Shown: positions 41,120 to 49,712 of the stretch, piece by piece
Layout of the letters: every line of letters starts with the position of its first letter
Position numbering within the stretch: position 1 is the first letter of the stretch
From: Pararhizobium sp.
Lineage (GTDB): Bacteria; Pseudomonadota; Alphaproteobacteria; Rhizobiales; Rhizobiaceae
DNA length: 64,000 bases
Assembly: GCA_030655075.1 (NCBI GenBank)
Contig: JAURWE010000066.1
Location: forward strand, 62,001 to 126,000
Reading direction: 5' to 3'
Program-made: the position numbers and the translations under genes
Notes under the pieces: generated by a model
What the model saw: only the letters and a program-made list of their open reading frames with translations
Told to the model about the DNA's origin: nothing
The model's database searches: none

Positions 41120-41605
41120 TCAATGCAGCGTTTGTGCGGCTTCTTCCGTCGCCACCCGGTCGAGATTTTTCACCACCTTCTTCCAGCCTTCGCTCATGCC
41201 GCGATAGGCCGTGTCGTTCTTCGGCAGCACGAAGCCGGAATGGACGAGGCGCAGCCGCGTGCCGGTTTCGGCCTTCGAAAGGTGAAAGGTCACCACCGTC
41301 TCCAGCTTCGAGCCATAGCCTTCGTTGCTTTCGTGGCCGCCCCGCCAGGCATAGGAGAGGCGCTCGTTGTCCACCACCTCCACCACTTCGCAATGGATGA
41401 TGCCATCCCAGGCGCCGGCCGGGGTGGTCTGGAAGGTGAAACGGCTGCCGACCACGGGCTCGAAGCCCTCAGGCGCCATCAGCCAGCGGCCGATCAGCGC
41501 GCCGCTGGTGAGCGCCGTCCAGATCACCTCGGGCGCATGCGGAAAGACCTCCTCGACCACGATATCCTGGCGCTCCGGGACAGGGTTTTCCGGGTTCTGG
41601 CTCAT
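41120..41605 (-). CDS. SRPBCC/AHSA1-domain protein
   Basis: 161 residues of a START-like fold: 'VVEEVFPHAPEVIWTALTSG' then 'GSRFTFQTTPAGAWDG' and a C-terminal helix 'SEGWKKVVKNLDRVATE'. AHSA1-type bacterial proteins bind hydrophobic ligands in a cavity and often occur with an ArsR regulator, as here. Its ATG overlaps the ArsR stop by 4 bp. Function not established; ligand binding or detoxification is inferred from the family. Confidence 0.88.
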   Translation of the reverse strand: MSQNPENPVPERQDIVVEEVFPHAPEVIWTALTSGALIGRWLMAPEGFEPVVGSRFTFQTTPAGAWDGIIHCEVVEVVDNERLSYAWRGGHESNEGYGSKLETVVTFHLSKAETGTRLRLVHSGFVLPKNDTAYRGMSEGWKKVVKNLDRVATEEAAQTLH

Positions 41606-41931
41606 GGGTCTATGTCCTTCAACAGGGTTCTGAGATCGGCAAACCGCGCGTGCCAGAAGGCGCCGTAGTGGTCCATCCAGTCGATCAGCGGTTCCAGCCC
41701 CTCGGGCGCGGCGCGGTAAAAGACATTGCGGCCCTCGGGCCGTTCGCTGACGAGGCCCGCCTGTTTCAGCGCCTTCAGGTGCTGGGAAATGGCGCCCTGC
41801 GTCACGCTGCTGGCGCGGGTCAGTTCGACGACGGTGACTTCTTGCCGTTCCACGATGCGCTCGAACACCGCCCGCCGGGTCGGATCGGCGAGCGCGCGCA
41901 TGACAGCGGTGATGGTCTCGGTCTGAATCAT
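41602..41931 (-). CDS. ArsR-family transcriptional regulator
   Basis: 109 residues from the ATG at 41931. The winged HTH is clear: 'ALADPTRRAVFERIVERQEV', 'SSVTQGAISQHLKALKQAGL' and 'PEGRNVFYRAAPEG'. It lacks the Cys-rich metal-binding motif of metal-sensing ArsR proteins, as do most regulators paired with AHSA1 genes. A perfect 13-bp inverted repeat lies just upstream of its start and is likely its operator. The overlap with the AHSA1 gene makes an ArsR-AHSA1-GFA operon. Confidence 0.92.
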   Translation of the reverse strand: MIQTETITAVMRALADPTRRAVFERIVERQEVTVVELTRASSVTQGAISQHLKALKQAGLVSERPEGRNVFYRAAPEGLEPLIDWMDHYGAFWHARFADLRTLLKDIDP

Positions 41932-41933
41932 GA

Positions 41934-41979
41934 AAATCAAATAGTCCGTACTAATCGATAAGTCAAGACTATTTGATTT
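41934..41979. promoter_or_regulatory. Perfect 13-bp inverted repeat, candidate ArsR operator
   Basis: AAATCAAATAGTC (41934-41946), 20 bases, GACTATTTGATTT (41967-41979). It begins 3 bp upstream of the ArsR start codon, so binding would block both transcription and the ribosome site. It is AT-rich against a GC-rich background. Confidence 0.75.
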
Positions 41980-42085
41980 GATGCCACGTCGATCTCTGAA
42001 AACTGACCGCCTTTCATCTTCCGCCCATCTCGACGCAACCTGTTTTGTCCATTAGGCTTTGCGTGAACGGCCGGCCGGAGACCTC

Positions 42086-43669
42086 ATGCACCCCGTTGAA
42101 ATGTTTGAACTTGTGCTCGGCATGCTGATCGCCATCCTGGTGCTGCACTGGGCGGCGGAGCAGCTGCGCTGGCCGCCCTCCGTCGCGCTGCTGATCGGCG
42201 GCGGCGCGCTTGCCTTCATTCCCGGCATCCCCACCATCCATATCGATCCGGAGCTGGTGCTGGTGCTGTTCCTGCCGCCGCTGTTGATGGATGGGGCCTG
42301 GAACACGGCGCTGGTGCACTTCCGCCGCCATTTCGTCGGCATACTCTCGCTGGCCGTCGGCGCCGTCATTTTCACCACGCTCGTCGTCGCCGTGGTCGCC
42401 CACTGGCTGATGCCGTCGCTGCCCTGGGCCGCCTGTGCGGCGCTCGGCGCCATCGTCGCGCCGCCCGATGCCGTCTCGGCCCGCTCCGTGCTGCAGCGCG
42501 TCGAGCTGCCGCGCCGCCTGTCGACGCTGATCGAGGGCGAAAGCCTGCTGAACGACGCCACCGGCCTGGTGATCTTTCGGTTTGCCGTTGCCGCCGCCAT
42601 GGGCAGCGGCTTTGATGCCGGTGCTGCCGTCGGCCAGTTCGCCATGCTCGCCATCGGCGGGACGCTGGTCGGGCTTGCCGTCGGCATGCTCTGGGTCCTC
42701 ATTGCCCGCGCCGTGCGCGACGAGTTGCTGCAGGTGGTCATGTCGGTGCTGGTCGGCTGGACCTCCTATCTGATTGCCGAACAGCTGCATGTCTCCGGCG
42801 TGCTCGCCACCGTCACCGCCGGGCTGGTGCTCGGCTGGTACCAGCACACGATCTTCACCGCCGCCGTGCGCATGAAGGGCACGTCGTTCTGGATCGTGCT
42901 AGTCTTCCTGCTCGAAGCCTCCGTCTTCATGCTCATCGGCTTCTCGCTGCGCGATATTCTCGAGCGCGCCGGCGGCATCGAGGTGGTGCTGCAGCAGATG
43001 GCCTGGCCGGTGCTGGCCATCGTCCTGTCGCTCACCGTGGCGCGCCTCGCCTGGATCATGGGTTCGGATTTTCTGCTGCAGGCTCTGTCGAAGGCCGGGC
43101 TCCACAGGAACGAGCCGCTTGGGCTGCCGGCGGGTCTGGTCATGGGCTGGGCCGGCATGCGCGGCGTCGTCACGCTCGCCGTGGCGCTGACGCTGCCGGA
43201 GACCATGCCCGGGCGCGATTTCATGCTGGTCACCGCCTTCGGCGTCATTCTCGTCACGGTCGTGCTTCAGGGCTCGACGCTCGGCCTTCTCATCCGGCTG
43301 ACCGGGCTGAAGCGCACCAAGGCCGACGCGCCGCCGATGACCATGGCGGTGGCCGAAGCCTCGATGATCAAGGCGCAGTTGACCGAGGTGGAAAAACACG
43401 CCCATGATGCCGACGGCAAGCTCATCCACCCGCAGCTTCTCGCCCGTTACAGCCGCCATGCGGCAGCGGCTGAAAAATTCAGCGGCAGTCCGGACGAACG
43501 GGCGCAGGACATCAAGGCCCATTTCGACGTCGTCATCGCCGCCTCGATCGCCGGCCGGGCAGAGCTGGTCCGCCTGCACCGTCTGCACCTGATCGACGAC
43601 GAAACGCTGCTCAGCCTCGAACACGACCTCGACCTGCAGGAACTGGCGGCGATTTCGGCAAAGGAGTAG
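42086..43669 (+). CDS. Na+/H+ antiporter, CPA1 family
   Basis: 527 residues with about 12 membrane helices from residue 5 to about 410 and a cytoplasmic tail (about 415-527). The CPA1 ion-binding motifs are 'LGAIVAPPDAVSARSVLQ' near residue 125 and 'LIEGESLLNDATGLVIFR' near residue 155. The later 'GLVMGWAGMRGVVTLAVALTLP' near residue 350 is also typical. It exports Na+ (or K+) for protons across the inner membrane. GGAG precedes the ATG at 42086. The tail has a helical region that may be regulatory. Single gene. Confidence 0.92.
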   Translation: MHPVEMFELVLGMLIAILVLHWAAEQLRWPPSVALLIGGGALAFIPGIPTIHIDPELVLVLFLPPLLMDGAWNTALVHFRRHFVGILSLAVGAVIFTTLVVAVVAHWLMPSLPWAACAALGAIVAPPDAVSARSVLQRVELPRRLSTLIEGESLLNDATGLVIFRFAVAAAMGSGFDAGAAVGQFAMLAIGGTLVGLAVGMLWVLIARAVRDELLQVVMSVLVGWTSYLIAEQLHVSGVLATVTAGLVLGWYQHTIFTAAVRMKGTSFWIVLVFLLEASVFMLIGFSLRDILERAGGIEVVLQQMAWPVLAIVLSLTVARLAWIMGSDFLLQALSKAGLHRNEPLGLPAGLVMGWAGMRGVVTLAVALTLPETMPGRDFMLVTAFGVILVTVVLQGSTLGLLIRLTGLKRTKADAPPMTMAVAEASMIKAQLTEVEKHAHDADGKLIHPQLLARYSRHAAAAEKFSGSPDERAQDIKAHFDVVIAASIAGRAELVRLHRLHLIDDETLLSLEHDLDLQELAAISAKE

Positions 43670-43725
43670 GGAGAGGAGAGGGAAGGGCCGAAAAGAAGAC
43701 GAATGGAGGTGGAGGGTACCGTCGA

Positions 43726-44856
43726 CTAAAGAGCCGCAACTTCTTGCCTGCGCTTTTCTTCAAGCTCAGCAAGATGCTGCTGCAGCTCCTGCAGCTCCAA
43801 TGATGGCGGATTATCAGGTTCGGGCAGATACAATAGGTGGCGCCATCTTTTCTCCAACCCGTAGAGCGAAACTTCGTCCGTCCGACCGCGCTTTGCTTGT
43901 GTCCAGAAGAGCTCTTCTAGCTCCGGCGAGACAGGCTTTCCTTCCCGAATGCGTTTGGCGATCCAGAGTGTGACGTCCACGAGCTCAAGGCCAGCGCTAG
44001 CATCGCCAGGTGTGAAAGTGGGCGGCACTTTTGGCATCAATGAGTAATTAAATTTTGGCATGCCTGGTCCCATGTCGGTCGTATGACCCCGCAGCTTCTC
44101 GTACCAGTCAGCCAATTCACCCTGTGCTCGATTGAACTCAGTTTGCCTATCGACAGTTATTCTGTTCACACGCTTCTTGAGCTTGGACGATTCAAGAGCA
44201 ATCGTTTGTAATACCTGTTGAAATCCGATGAGGTTAGGGGAGATTTGCAAAGCGGTATCATGATTGCCGACCCCATAGCCAATGTCGTGCGGATTCACCG
44301 CCGCCCATCTTAGCGCACCGGAAATTATCTCGCGGGATCGCTCGTCCGGCAACATGTTCACGCGGAGCAATAGATCAGTGCAAAGCTTAGTCAACATCTG
44401 CGCGCAATCAGCTGGGTTATGTTGGCGTCGGGCTTTCCAAGCGTCTTTTGTAAGAGTTTCATTAAATAAATGTGCGACCTTGAAGAGCAAAAGATACCTT
44501 AGCGGCGTAAAGTAATGGTGCCATGGGACTGCTTTATTCATGCCGGAGTCGAACACCTGATCGAAGAAGCTGATGATAGCGTGGTCAGGCTTGGCGAGCT
44601 TCAGCAAGGAAAATCGCAAATTATTCTTCCTGCTGAAGCGAGTTAGCTTTGCTGCTATTGGCGTCAGTCGACCGACACCCAATTCATTAGCGTGGATGCG
44701 TTTTACACCCAGACCTTGGCGTAATTCAGCTAATAGCGGCTCAGCGGTTAAATCGAGATTGGATTGAGCTCCTATAACGCCATAGTACAACGTCGGCTGG
44801 TTCGGATCGAACAGCTCTGAACCCGTATTTCCGCTTTCATCAACAAAGTAGTACAT
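43726..44856 (-). CDS. DUF3800 protein in an AT-richer island
   Basis: 376 residues. The family mark 'YYFVDESGNTG' (residues 2-12) is followed by the other conserved part 'VKRIHANELG' near residue 52 and an Asp-rich C-terminal 'DASAGLELVDVTLWIAKRI' with the second acidic site. DUF3800 proteins have a predicted RNase H-like nuclease fold and are usual in mobile or defence-related loci, without a firm function. The base and codon use (many AT-ending codons) differs from the neighbours, which suggests transfer. It stands alone. Confidence 0.88.
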   Translation of the reverse strand: MYYFVDESGNTGSELFDPNQPTLYYGVIGAQSNLDLTAEPLLAELRQGLGVKRIHANELGVGRLTPIAAKLTRFSRKNNLRFSLLKLAKPDHAIISFFDQVFDSGMNKAVPWHHYFTPLRYLLLFKVAHLFNETLTKDAWKARRQHNPADCAQMLTKLCTDLLLRVNMLPDERSREIISGALRWAAVNPHDIGYGVGNHDTALQISPNLIGFQQVLQTIALESSKLKKRVNRITVDRQTEFNRAQGELADWYEKLRGHTTDMGPGMPKFNYSLMPKVPPTFTPGDASAGLELVDVTLWIAKRIREGKPVSPELEELFWTQAKRGRTDEVSLYGLEKRWRHLLYLPEPDNPPSLELQELQQHLAELEEKRRQEVAAL

Positions 44857-45116
44857 CTACAGAGCCTTGGATATTAAACTTCTGAATAGCATTTTTTATC
44901 TGCACAATCTAGGGTTAATTGTTCCGACCGGACCCGCTCTCGCCATCCGCCGTTTCTCTGGAATTTCACCAGTAGCGCATCGACCGGAGTGTCCAACAGG
45001 GCTTGGCTTTGGGCTTCTAATCTTCGCTTGTGTTGATCTTGACGACGTCGGTCATATCGAGCCAAATGTCGTAGACATCTAGGCAAAGAAGCCGGACCGC
45101 TCAGAGGGAAGGGCGA
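44857..45116. other. Gap beside the DUF3800 gene, no supported gene
   Basis: Both strands have short open frames of about 70 codons with charged, non-recognisable sequence. None has a good ribosome site. The base composition is lower in GC than the flanks and matches the DUF3800 gene, so this is probably the rest of the transferred segment. Confidence 0.4.
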
Positions 45117-45650
45117 TCAGCGGCTATTCCATTCGGCGCGCGTCAGTTCATACCAGACCTCGCCCTCTTCACAGCCGGGAAAATCAGGCGGCCCCTCCGG
45201 CAAAACCGTGCGCGTGTGCATCATGCCGGTCTTTTCCATCACCCGGCGCGAGCCATGGTTCACCGCCATCGTCGTCGCCACGATCGTCTCATAGCCGGCG
45301 GTTCCGAATCCCCAGCCGATCAGAGCCGCAGCGCCTTCCGAAGCCAGCCCATGACCCCAGTCCTCCCGCTGCAAACGGTAGCCAAGCTCGGCGCAAACAG
45401 CGCTCTCCGGCCACAGACAGAACCAGCCGGTAAACGCACCATCGCCTGTCCGCCGCGCCGTCCAGACATAGTCCTCCGTCCCGCGCGGCATCAGGAAGCC
45501 CGCATCGGGGCCGCTCTTTTCCCGGTTGACAGCAAATCCGCCGTTCAGGAACCGCATCACCTCGGGATCGCGCTCAAGGCGGATGAAATCGGCCCGGTCG
45601 TCCGGGCAGCAGGGGCGGAGTGTCAGCCGCAGCGTCTGCAGAATGGCCAT
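45117..45650 (-). CDS. GNAT-family N-acetyltransferase
   Basis: 177 residues of the RimJ/RimL-like GNAT group. 'TLRLTLRPCCPDDRADFIRL' is the typical N terminus. The acetyl-CoA site is 'YRLQREDWGHGLASEGAAAL' near residue 92, with the usual 'IVATTMAVNHGSRRVMEKTG' near residue 123. It acetylates an amine of a small molecule or a protein N terminus. It ends near another minus-strand gene and lies 5 bp from the TetR stop, so it may be in that transcription unit. Confidence 0.9.
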   Translation of the reverse strand: MAILQTLRLTLRPCCPDDRADFIRLERDPEVMRFLNGGFAVNREKSGPDAGFLMPRGTEDYVWTARRTGDGAFTGWFCLWPESAVCAELGYRLQREDWGHGLASEGAAALIGWGFGTAGYETIVATTMAVNHGSRRVMEKTGMMHTRTVLPEGPPDFPGCEEGEVWYELTRAEWNSR

Positions 45651-45655
45651 GGCCT

Positions 45656-46264
45656 TTACCCGTCCGCCGGCGCATTGCCAGGGCTCACCCGCAGCCCCTC
45701 GACCAGAATGTCGACCAGCCGTGTCGCGGCAGCCTTCCAGTTGGCGCCGGTCTTGACATTGGCGACGGCAGCCACGGCGCGCAAGAGCTCCAGCGGGTCG
45801 ATGTTGAGCTCGATTTCGCCGCTGGCGACAGCGCGCCCGGTCAGCATCTCGATACTGTCGCGAATCTGCTGGCCCGAAGCGGCGTAAAGGTCCGACGTCC
45901 CGCCGACCAGCGAGTTCAGCGCCGGATACATGCCCTGTTTCGTGGCGATATAGTCGATGAACACAAGCATCCAGGCGCGCAACGCGGCCACCGGCGCCTG
46001 TGTCTCGGCCAGCCGCCGGGCGGCGGCCGCCAGCTGCTCGGTCTCGTTGCGGTAGACGGCGGCGATCAGCGCGTCGCGGTTCGGGAAATGCCGGTAGAGC
46101 GTGCCGATGCCGACCCCGGCCGCGCGGGCGATCTCCTCCAGACTTGCATCCGGCCCCCTTTCGGCAAAGGCACCCTTGGCCGTCGCCAAGAGCTGCAGCC
46201 GGTTGCGCTCGGCATCGGCGCGCGGCTTGCGGGCAGGGGAGGGTTTTTCTTTTTTTTGCGTCAC
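45656..46264 (-). CDS. TetR-family transcriptional regulator
   Basis: 202 residues from the GTG at 46264 (GAGG upstream). The TetR HTH is 'ASLEEIARAAGVGIGTLYRH' near residue 40. The C-terminal ligand-binding part has 'TAR..GEIELNIDPLELLRA'-like sequence. The long open frame upstream to 47428 is the antisense of the SDR gene and is rejected. It is divergent from the SDR at 46406, and its promoter gap holds two GGAGG...CCTCC repeats. It probably represses that SDR. Confidence 0.9.
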   Translation of the reverse strand: MTQKKEKPSPARKPRADAERNRLQLLATAKGAFAERGPDASLEEIARAAGVGIGTLYRHFPNRDALIAAVYRNETEQLAAAARRLAETQAPVAALRAWMLVFIDYIATKQGMYPALNSLVGGTSDLYAASGQQIRDSIEMLTGRAVASGEIELNIDPLELLRAVAAVANVKTGANWKAAATRLVDILVEGLRVSPGNAPADG

Positions 46265-46285
46265 GCGCTGGCCGCCTCTTGATAA

Positions 46286-46324
46286 ACGGAGGGTGTCTCC
46301 GTATTTAAAGCGGAGGCATCCTCC
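46286..46324. promoter_or_regulatory. Two short inverted repeats, candidate TetR operators
   Basis: ACGGAG-N5-CTCCGT (46286-46302) and GGAGG-CAT-CCTCC (46312-46324), lying in the 141-bp gap between tetR and the SDR gene. The two have the same half-site core (GGAG) and their centres are about 24 bp apart, as for a pair of dimers. Confidence 0.6.
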
Positions 46325-46405
46325 TTTTAATCCATCGGAGGGCGGCGGGCAATGGGTTCGCTGCACAAGGGTTGCCCAGATGTGCTGAGCACAAGGAGAC
46401 ATTTC

Positions 46406-47374
46406 ATGACCAATCCGTTTGGCGCCAAATCCACCACCGACGACGTCCTGTCCGGCATCGATCTCACCGGCAAGCGCGTGCTCGTCACCGGCGTCTCCGC
46501 CGGTCTCGGCGTCGAGACCGCCCGCGTGCTCGCTGCCCATGGGGCCCACGTCACCGGTGCCGCCCGCGATCTCAAAAAGGCCGAAAAGGCGACGGCCTCC
46601 GTGCGTGCCGATGCCGCCAATGGCGGCAGCCTCGAGCTGATCGAGCTCGATCTGGCCTCGCTCGCCAGCGTGCGTGCTGCCGCCGATGCGCTCCTGGCCG
46701 ATGGCCGCCTCTTCGATGTCGTCATCGCCAATGCCGGCGTCATGGCGGCCCCCTTCGGCCACACGGCCGATGGTTTCGAGACCCAGTTCGGCACCAACCA
46801 TCTCGGCCATTTCACCTTCGTCAACCGCATCGCCCCGCTGATCGCGCCCGGTGGCCGTCTGGTCAACCTCGCTTCGTCCGGCCACCGCTTTGCCGATGTA
46901 AACATCGAGGATCCGAACTTCGAAAAGACGGCCTATGATCCCTGGGTCGCCTATGGCCGCTCGAAAACCGCCAACATCCTCTTCGCCGTCGAGTTCGACC
47001 GGCGCCACAAGGATCGCGGCGTGCGCGCCACCGCCGTGCACCCGGGCGGCATCCGCACCGAGCTCAGCCGCCATCTCGGCGACGGCGCGCTGGAGGCCAT
47101 GGTCAGCCAGATCAACGCCGACCTCGCCGCCGAGGGCCACGCCCCCTATGAGCTGAAATCCATCCCGCAGGGCGCGGCCACCTCCGTCTGGGCCGGCTTC
47201 GTTGCCGATGCCGATGAAGTCGGCGGCCTCTATTGCGAAAACTGCCACGTCGCCGAAGTCACCCAAAACCCCGCCAGCCGCATCAGCGAAGGTGTGCGCG
47301 CCTATGCCCTCGACACCGAGCGCGCCAAGGCCCTCTGGGCCAAGAGCGAAGAGATGATCGGCGAACGGTTCTAA
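46406..47374 (+). CDS. Short-chain dehydrogenase/reductase
   Basis: 322 residues. The cofactor motif is 'VLVTGVSAGLGVETARVLAA' near residue 25, then 'VVIANAGVMAAPFG' (NAG), catalytic Ser in 'LVNLASSGHRF', and Y-x-x-x-K as 'WVAYGRSKTANILFAVEF'. It is the oxidoreductase type close to retinol/WW-domain-like SDRs. AAGGAGA precedes the ATG at 46406. It is divergent from a TetR gene that likely controls it. Substrate not known. Confidence 0.92.
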   Translation: MTNPFGAKSTTDDVLSGIDLTGKRVLVTGVSAGLGVETARVLAAHGAHVTGAARDLKKAEKATASVRADAANGGSLELIELDLASLASVRAAADALLADGRLFDVVIANAGVMAAPFGHTADGFETQFGTNHLGHFTFVNRIAPLIAPGGRLVNLASSGHRFADVNIEDPNFEKTAYDPWVAYGRSKTANILFAVEFDRRHKDRGVRATAVHPGGIRTELSRHLGDGALEAMVSQINADLAAEGHAPYELKSIPQGAATSVWAGFVADADEVGGLYCENCHVAEVTQNPASRISEGVRAYALDTERAKALWAKSEEMIGERF

Positions 47375-47424
47375 GGTTTTTCGACTTGGCTGCGGCGCTT
47401 GAGAGGGCGCCGCAGCACCACCCC

Positions 47425-48312
47425 TCACGCCGCCCGAAACTGCTCCGCCAGCCGGGCCGCGTCGCGCGATGGTGGCAGGCCGAACAGGCGGGCGTATTCG
47501 CGGCTGAACTGGTTCGGACTTTCATAGCCGACGCCGAAGGCGACCGACGTGGCGTTTCCCTGGCCGGCGATCAGCAGCGCGCGCGCTTGCAGAAGGCGGA
47601 TACGTTTCTGGAATTGCAGCGGGCTCAGCGCCGTCACCGCCTTGAAATGGCGGTGGAAGGCCGAAACGCTCAGCGCCGTCATTTCGGCCAGCGCCTCGAC
47701 CCGGATCGTTTCCGCAAAATGCCGCCGGATCCAGTCGATGGCGACGGTGATGCGCGAAAGCGCCGTGTCGGGCGTGGCAATGTCGCGGAGCATCCAGCCC
47801 TGCGGCCCCTGCAGCACGCGAAAGAGGATTTCACGCTCATAGGCCGGTGCCAGGGCCGCGATCTCGTCGGGGCGCTGCAGCAGCCGCATCATCCTCAGCC
47901 AGGCATCCAGCAGTTCCGCCGTGACAGGCGCCACCGAAAATCCGGACTGGTAAAGTCCGCCGCCGGCCGGTTTGGGAATATCGGCCAGAAGGCCGGCAAC
48001 GATGGCCGGGTCGAGCGTCAGGCTGATGGCAAGATAGGGTTCTCCGGATGTTGCGGCAAAGACCGAACCGACCGCCGGAAGATCGACGGACATGACGAAA
48101 TAGGTGGCTGGGTCGTAGCGCAACGTCCGGTCGCCGACCGTCATTTCCTTCGATCCGGTCAGGATCAGGTTGATCATCGGGTCATAGACGGCGGCGAGCT
48201 TGTGTTCTGGAATTTCGCCCTGCACCATGGCGACACGCGGAATGCCTGTTTCCGTTCGCCGGTTTTCCGCCTTTGCGGCCAGGGCCCGCAGTTCTCGCAA
48301 TTGCTGTTCCAT
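47425..48312 (-). CDS. AraC-family transcriptional regulator (PF06719-type N-terminus)
   Basis: 295 residues from the ATG at 48312. The N-terminal half, opening 'ENRRTETGIPRVAMVQGEIP', is the AraC_N (PF06719) type that precedes a C-terminal HTH pair: 'IRVEALAEMTALSVSAFHRH' and 'SVAFGVGYESPNQFSREYAR'. These regulators commonly sit next to an SDR or aldo-keto reductase and control it. Here the SDRs at 46406 and 48449 flank it on either side; the one at 48449 is divergent from it. Effector unknown. Confidence 0.92.
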   Translation of the reverse strand: MEQQLRELRALAAKAENRRTETGIPRVAMVQGEIPEHKLAAVYDPMINLILTGSKEMTVGDRTLRYDPATYFVMSVDLPAVGSVFAATSGEPYLAISLTLDPAIVAGLLADIPKPAGGGLYQSGFSVAPVTAELLDAWLRMMRLLQRPDEIAALAPAYEREILFRVLQGPQGWMLRDIATPDTALSRITVAIDWIRRHFAETIRVEALAEMTALSVSAFHRHFKAVTALSPLQFQKRIRLLQARALLIAGQGNATSVAFGVGYESPNQFSREYARLFGLPPSRDAARLAEQFRAA

Positions 48313-48448
48313 ACATCGACCGTGGCAGATGCCTGTCAGGCACACAAGCCAGAAGCAGGAATAGGCAAGGATCGGGGAGGATCAGGTGAGTGCGCTGCGC
48401 TCGATCGACGTAGCTTCAGGTCACATCCAACCCACCAAGGAGAGACCC

Positions 48449-49192
48449 ATGAAGATCGTCATCATCACCGGCAGCAGCCGCGGCATTGGCGCCAGCACCG
48501 CCCTCACATGCGCCGCCCAGGGCATGGGCGTCATCGTCACCTACAACGCCAATCCGGAGAAGGCCGATGAGGTCGTGGCGGAAATCGTCGCCGGCGGCGG
48601 CAAGGCCGTGGCCCTGAAACTCGACGTCGGCGACATCAATGCGTTTTCCGGCTTCCGGGACGACGTGGCCACGCAGCTTGAGACGGTCTTTGGCCGCCAG
48701 AGCTTTGACTACCTCGTCAACAATGCCGGCTACGGCCTCTTCAACCCGATTCAGACGGTGACGGAAGACGAGTTCGACGGCTTGTACAATGTCCATCTCA
48801 AGGGGCCGTTCTTTCTCACCCAGACGCTCCTGCCGCTGATGGAAGACGGCGGCCACATCATCAACATGACCAGCGCCACCACCCGCGTCGCCACGGCCGG
48901 TGTCGCGCCCTATGCGGCGTTCAAGGGCGGCTTGGAGGTTCTCACCCGCTATATGGCCAAGGAGTTCGGCGCGCGCCGGATCCGGGCGAATTCCATCGCG
49001 CCCGGCGCCATCCGCACCGAGCTTGGCGGCGGGCTCAACGACGAATTCGAAGCCCTGCTCGCCGGCCAGACGGCGCTCGGCCGCGTCGGCGAACCGGATG
49101 ACGTCGGCAGCGTCATCGCCAGCCTTCTGTCGCCTTGCAACCGCTGGATCAACGCCCAGAACATCGAAGTCGCAGGCGGCTACATCATTTGA
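48449..49192 (+). CDS. Short-chain dehydrogenase/reductase
   Basis: 247 residues of the classical SDR type: T-G-x3-G-x-G as 'ITGSSRGIGASTALTCA', N-A-G as 'LVNNAGYGL', Ser as 'IINMTSATTRV', and the active Tyr and Lys in 'APYAAFKGGLEVLTRYMAKE' near residue 158. The C-terminal 'AGGYII' is usual. AAGGAGAGACCC lies before the ATG. It is followed by a VOC gene 14 bp downstream, so both are probably one transcript, divergent from an AraC regulator. Confidence 0.93.
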   Translation: MKIVIITGSSRGIGASTALTCAAQGMGVIVTYNANPEKADEVVAEIVAGGGKAVALKLDVGDINAFSGFRDDVATQLETVFGRQSFDYLVNNAGYGLFNPIQTVTEDEFDGLYNVHLKGPFFLTQTLLPLMEDGGHIINMTSATTRVATAGVAPYAAFKGGLEVLTRYMAKEFGARRIRANSIAPGAIRTELGGGLNDEFEALLAGQTALGRVGEPDDVGSVIASLLSPCNRWINAQNIEVAGGYII

Positions 49193-49206
49193 CCGGAGGC
49201 ACGTCC

Positions 49207-49611
49207 ATGCTCGACCATATCTTCATCACCGTCACCGATATCGCCCGCGCGGTCGCCTTCTACGAACAGGCGCTGGCACCGCTCGGCATCGTCCACGCCG
49301 TCGACTACGACGGCAAGGACGGCCCGCCCGGGCATCCCGATCTCAAGGGGTTCGGTGCCGGTGGCCGGGTGTTCTTCTGGCTGCGCCAGGGCGCCGCCGA
49401 TCCACGCTCCGTCCATATCAGCTTCGTGGCGAAGAGCGAGGCCGCGGTGAACGCCTTCCATGCCGCAGCACGTCTGGCCGGTGCCGCCGACAACGGCGAG
49501 CCCGGCCCCCGGCTGCACTACGACCCCCGCTATTACGCCGCCAATGTGCTCGACCCGGAGGGCCACAGTCTCGAAGCCGTCTACAAGAACTGGCAGCTCC
49601 TGCAAGCGTGA
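49207..49611 (+). CDS. VOC-family (glyoxalase-like) protein
   Basis: 134 residues, one VOC domain. It starts 'MLDHIFITVTDIARAVAFYE' and ends 'LDPEGHSLEAVYKN', where His and Glu are metal-ligand candidates. The 'GHPDLKGFGAGGRVFFWLRQ' middle part is characteristic of small VOC proteins next to AraC/SDR genes in rhizobia. The GGAGG before the ATG at 49207 favours this start over the upstream frame. Substrate not known. Confidence 0.9.
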   Translation: MLDHIFITVTDIARAVAFYEQALAPLGIVHAVDYDGKDGPPGHPDLKGFGAGGRVFFWLRQGAADPRSVHISFVAKSEAAVNAFHAAARLAGAADNGEPGPRLHYDPRYYAANVLDPEGHSLEAVYKNWQLLQA

Positions 49612-49712
49612 CGCTGTCAATCCCCAGACTCCCGCTTCTTCACAATCGCCGCCTAATTCTTCGTTAAGTTGTCCCCGTCATGATTATGCCAGTCCCCTTA
49701 AGGAGATCGGCA

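Noticed and set aside
44874..45086. 70-codon frames on both strands beside the DUF3800 gene
   Set aside because: No ribosome site, no domain and no reason to prefer either strand.
46265..47428. TetR frame extended upstream over the SDR gene
   Set aside because: The extension is antisense to the SDR, and TetR starts at the GTG with a good ribosome site at 46264.
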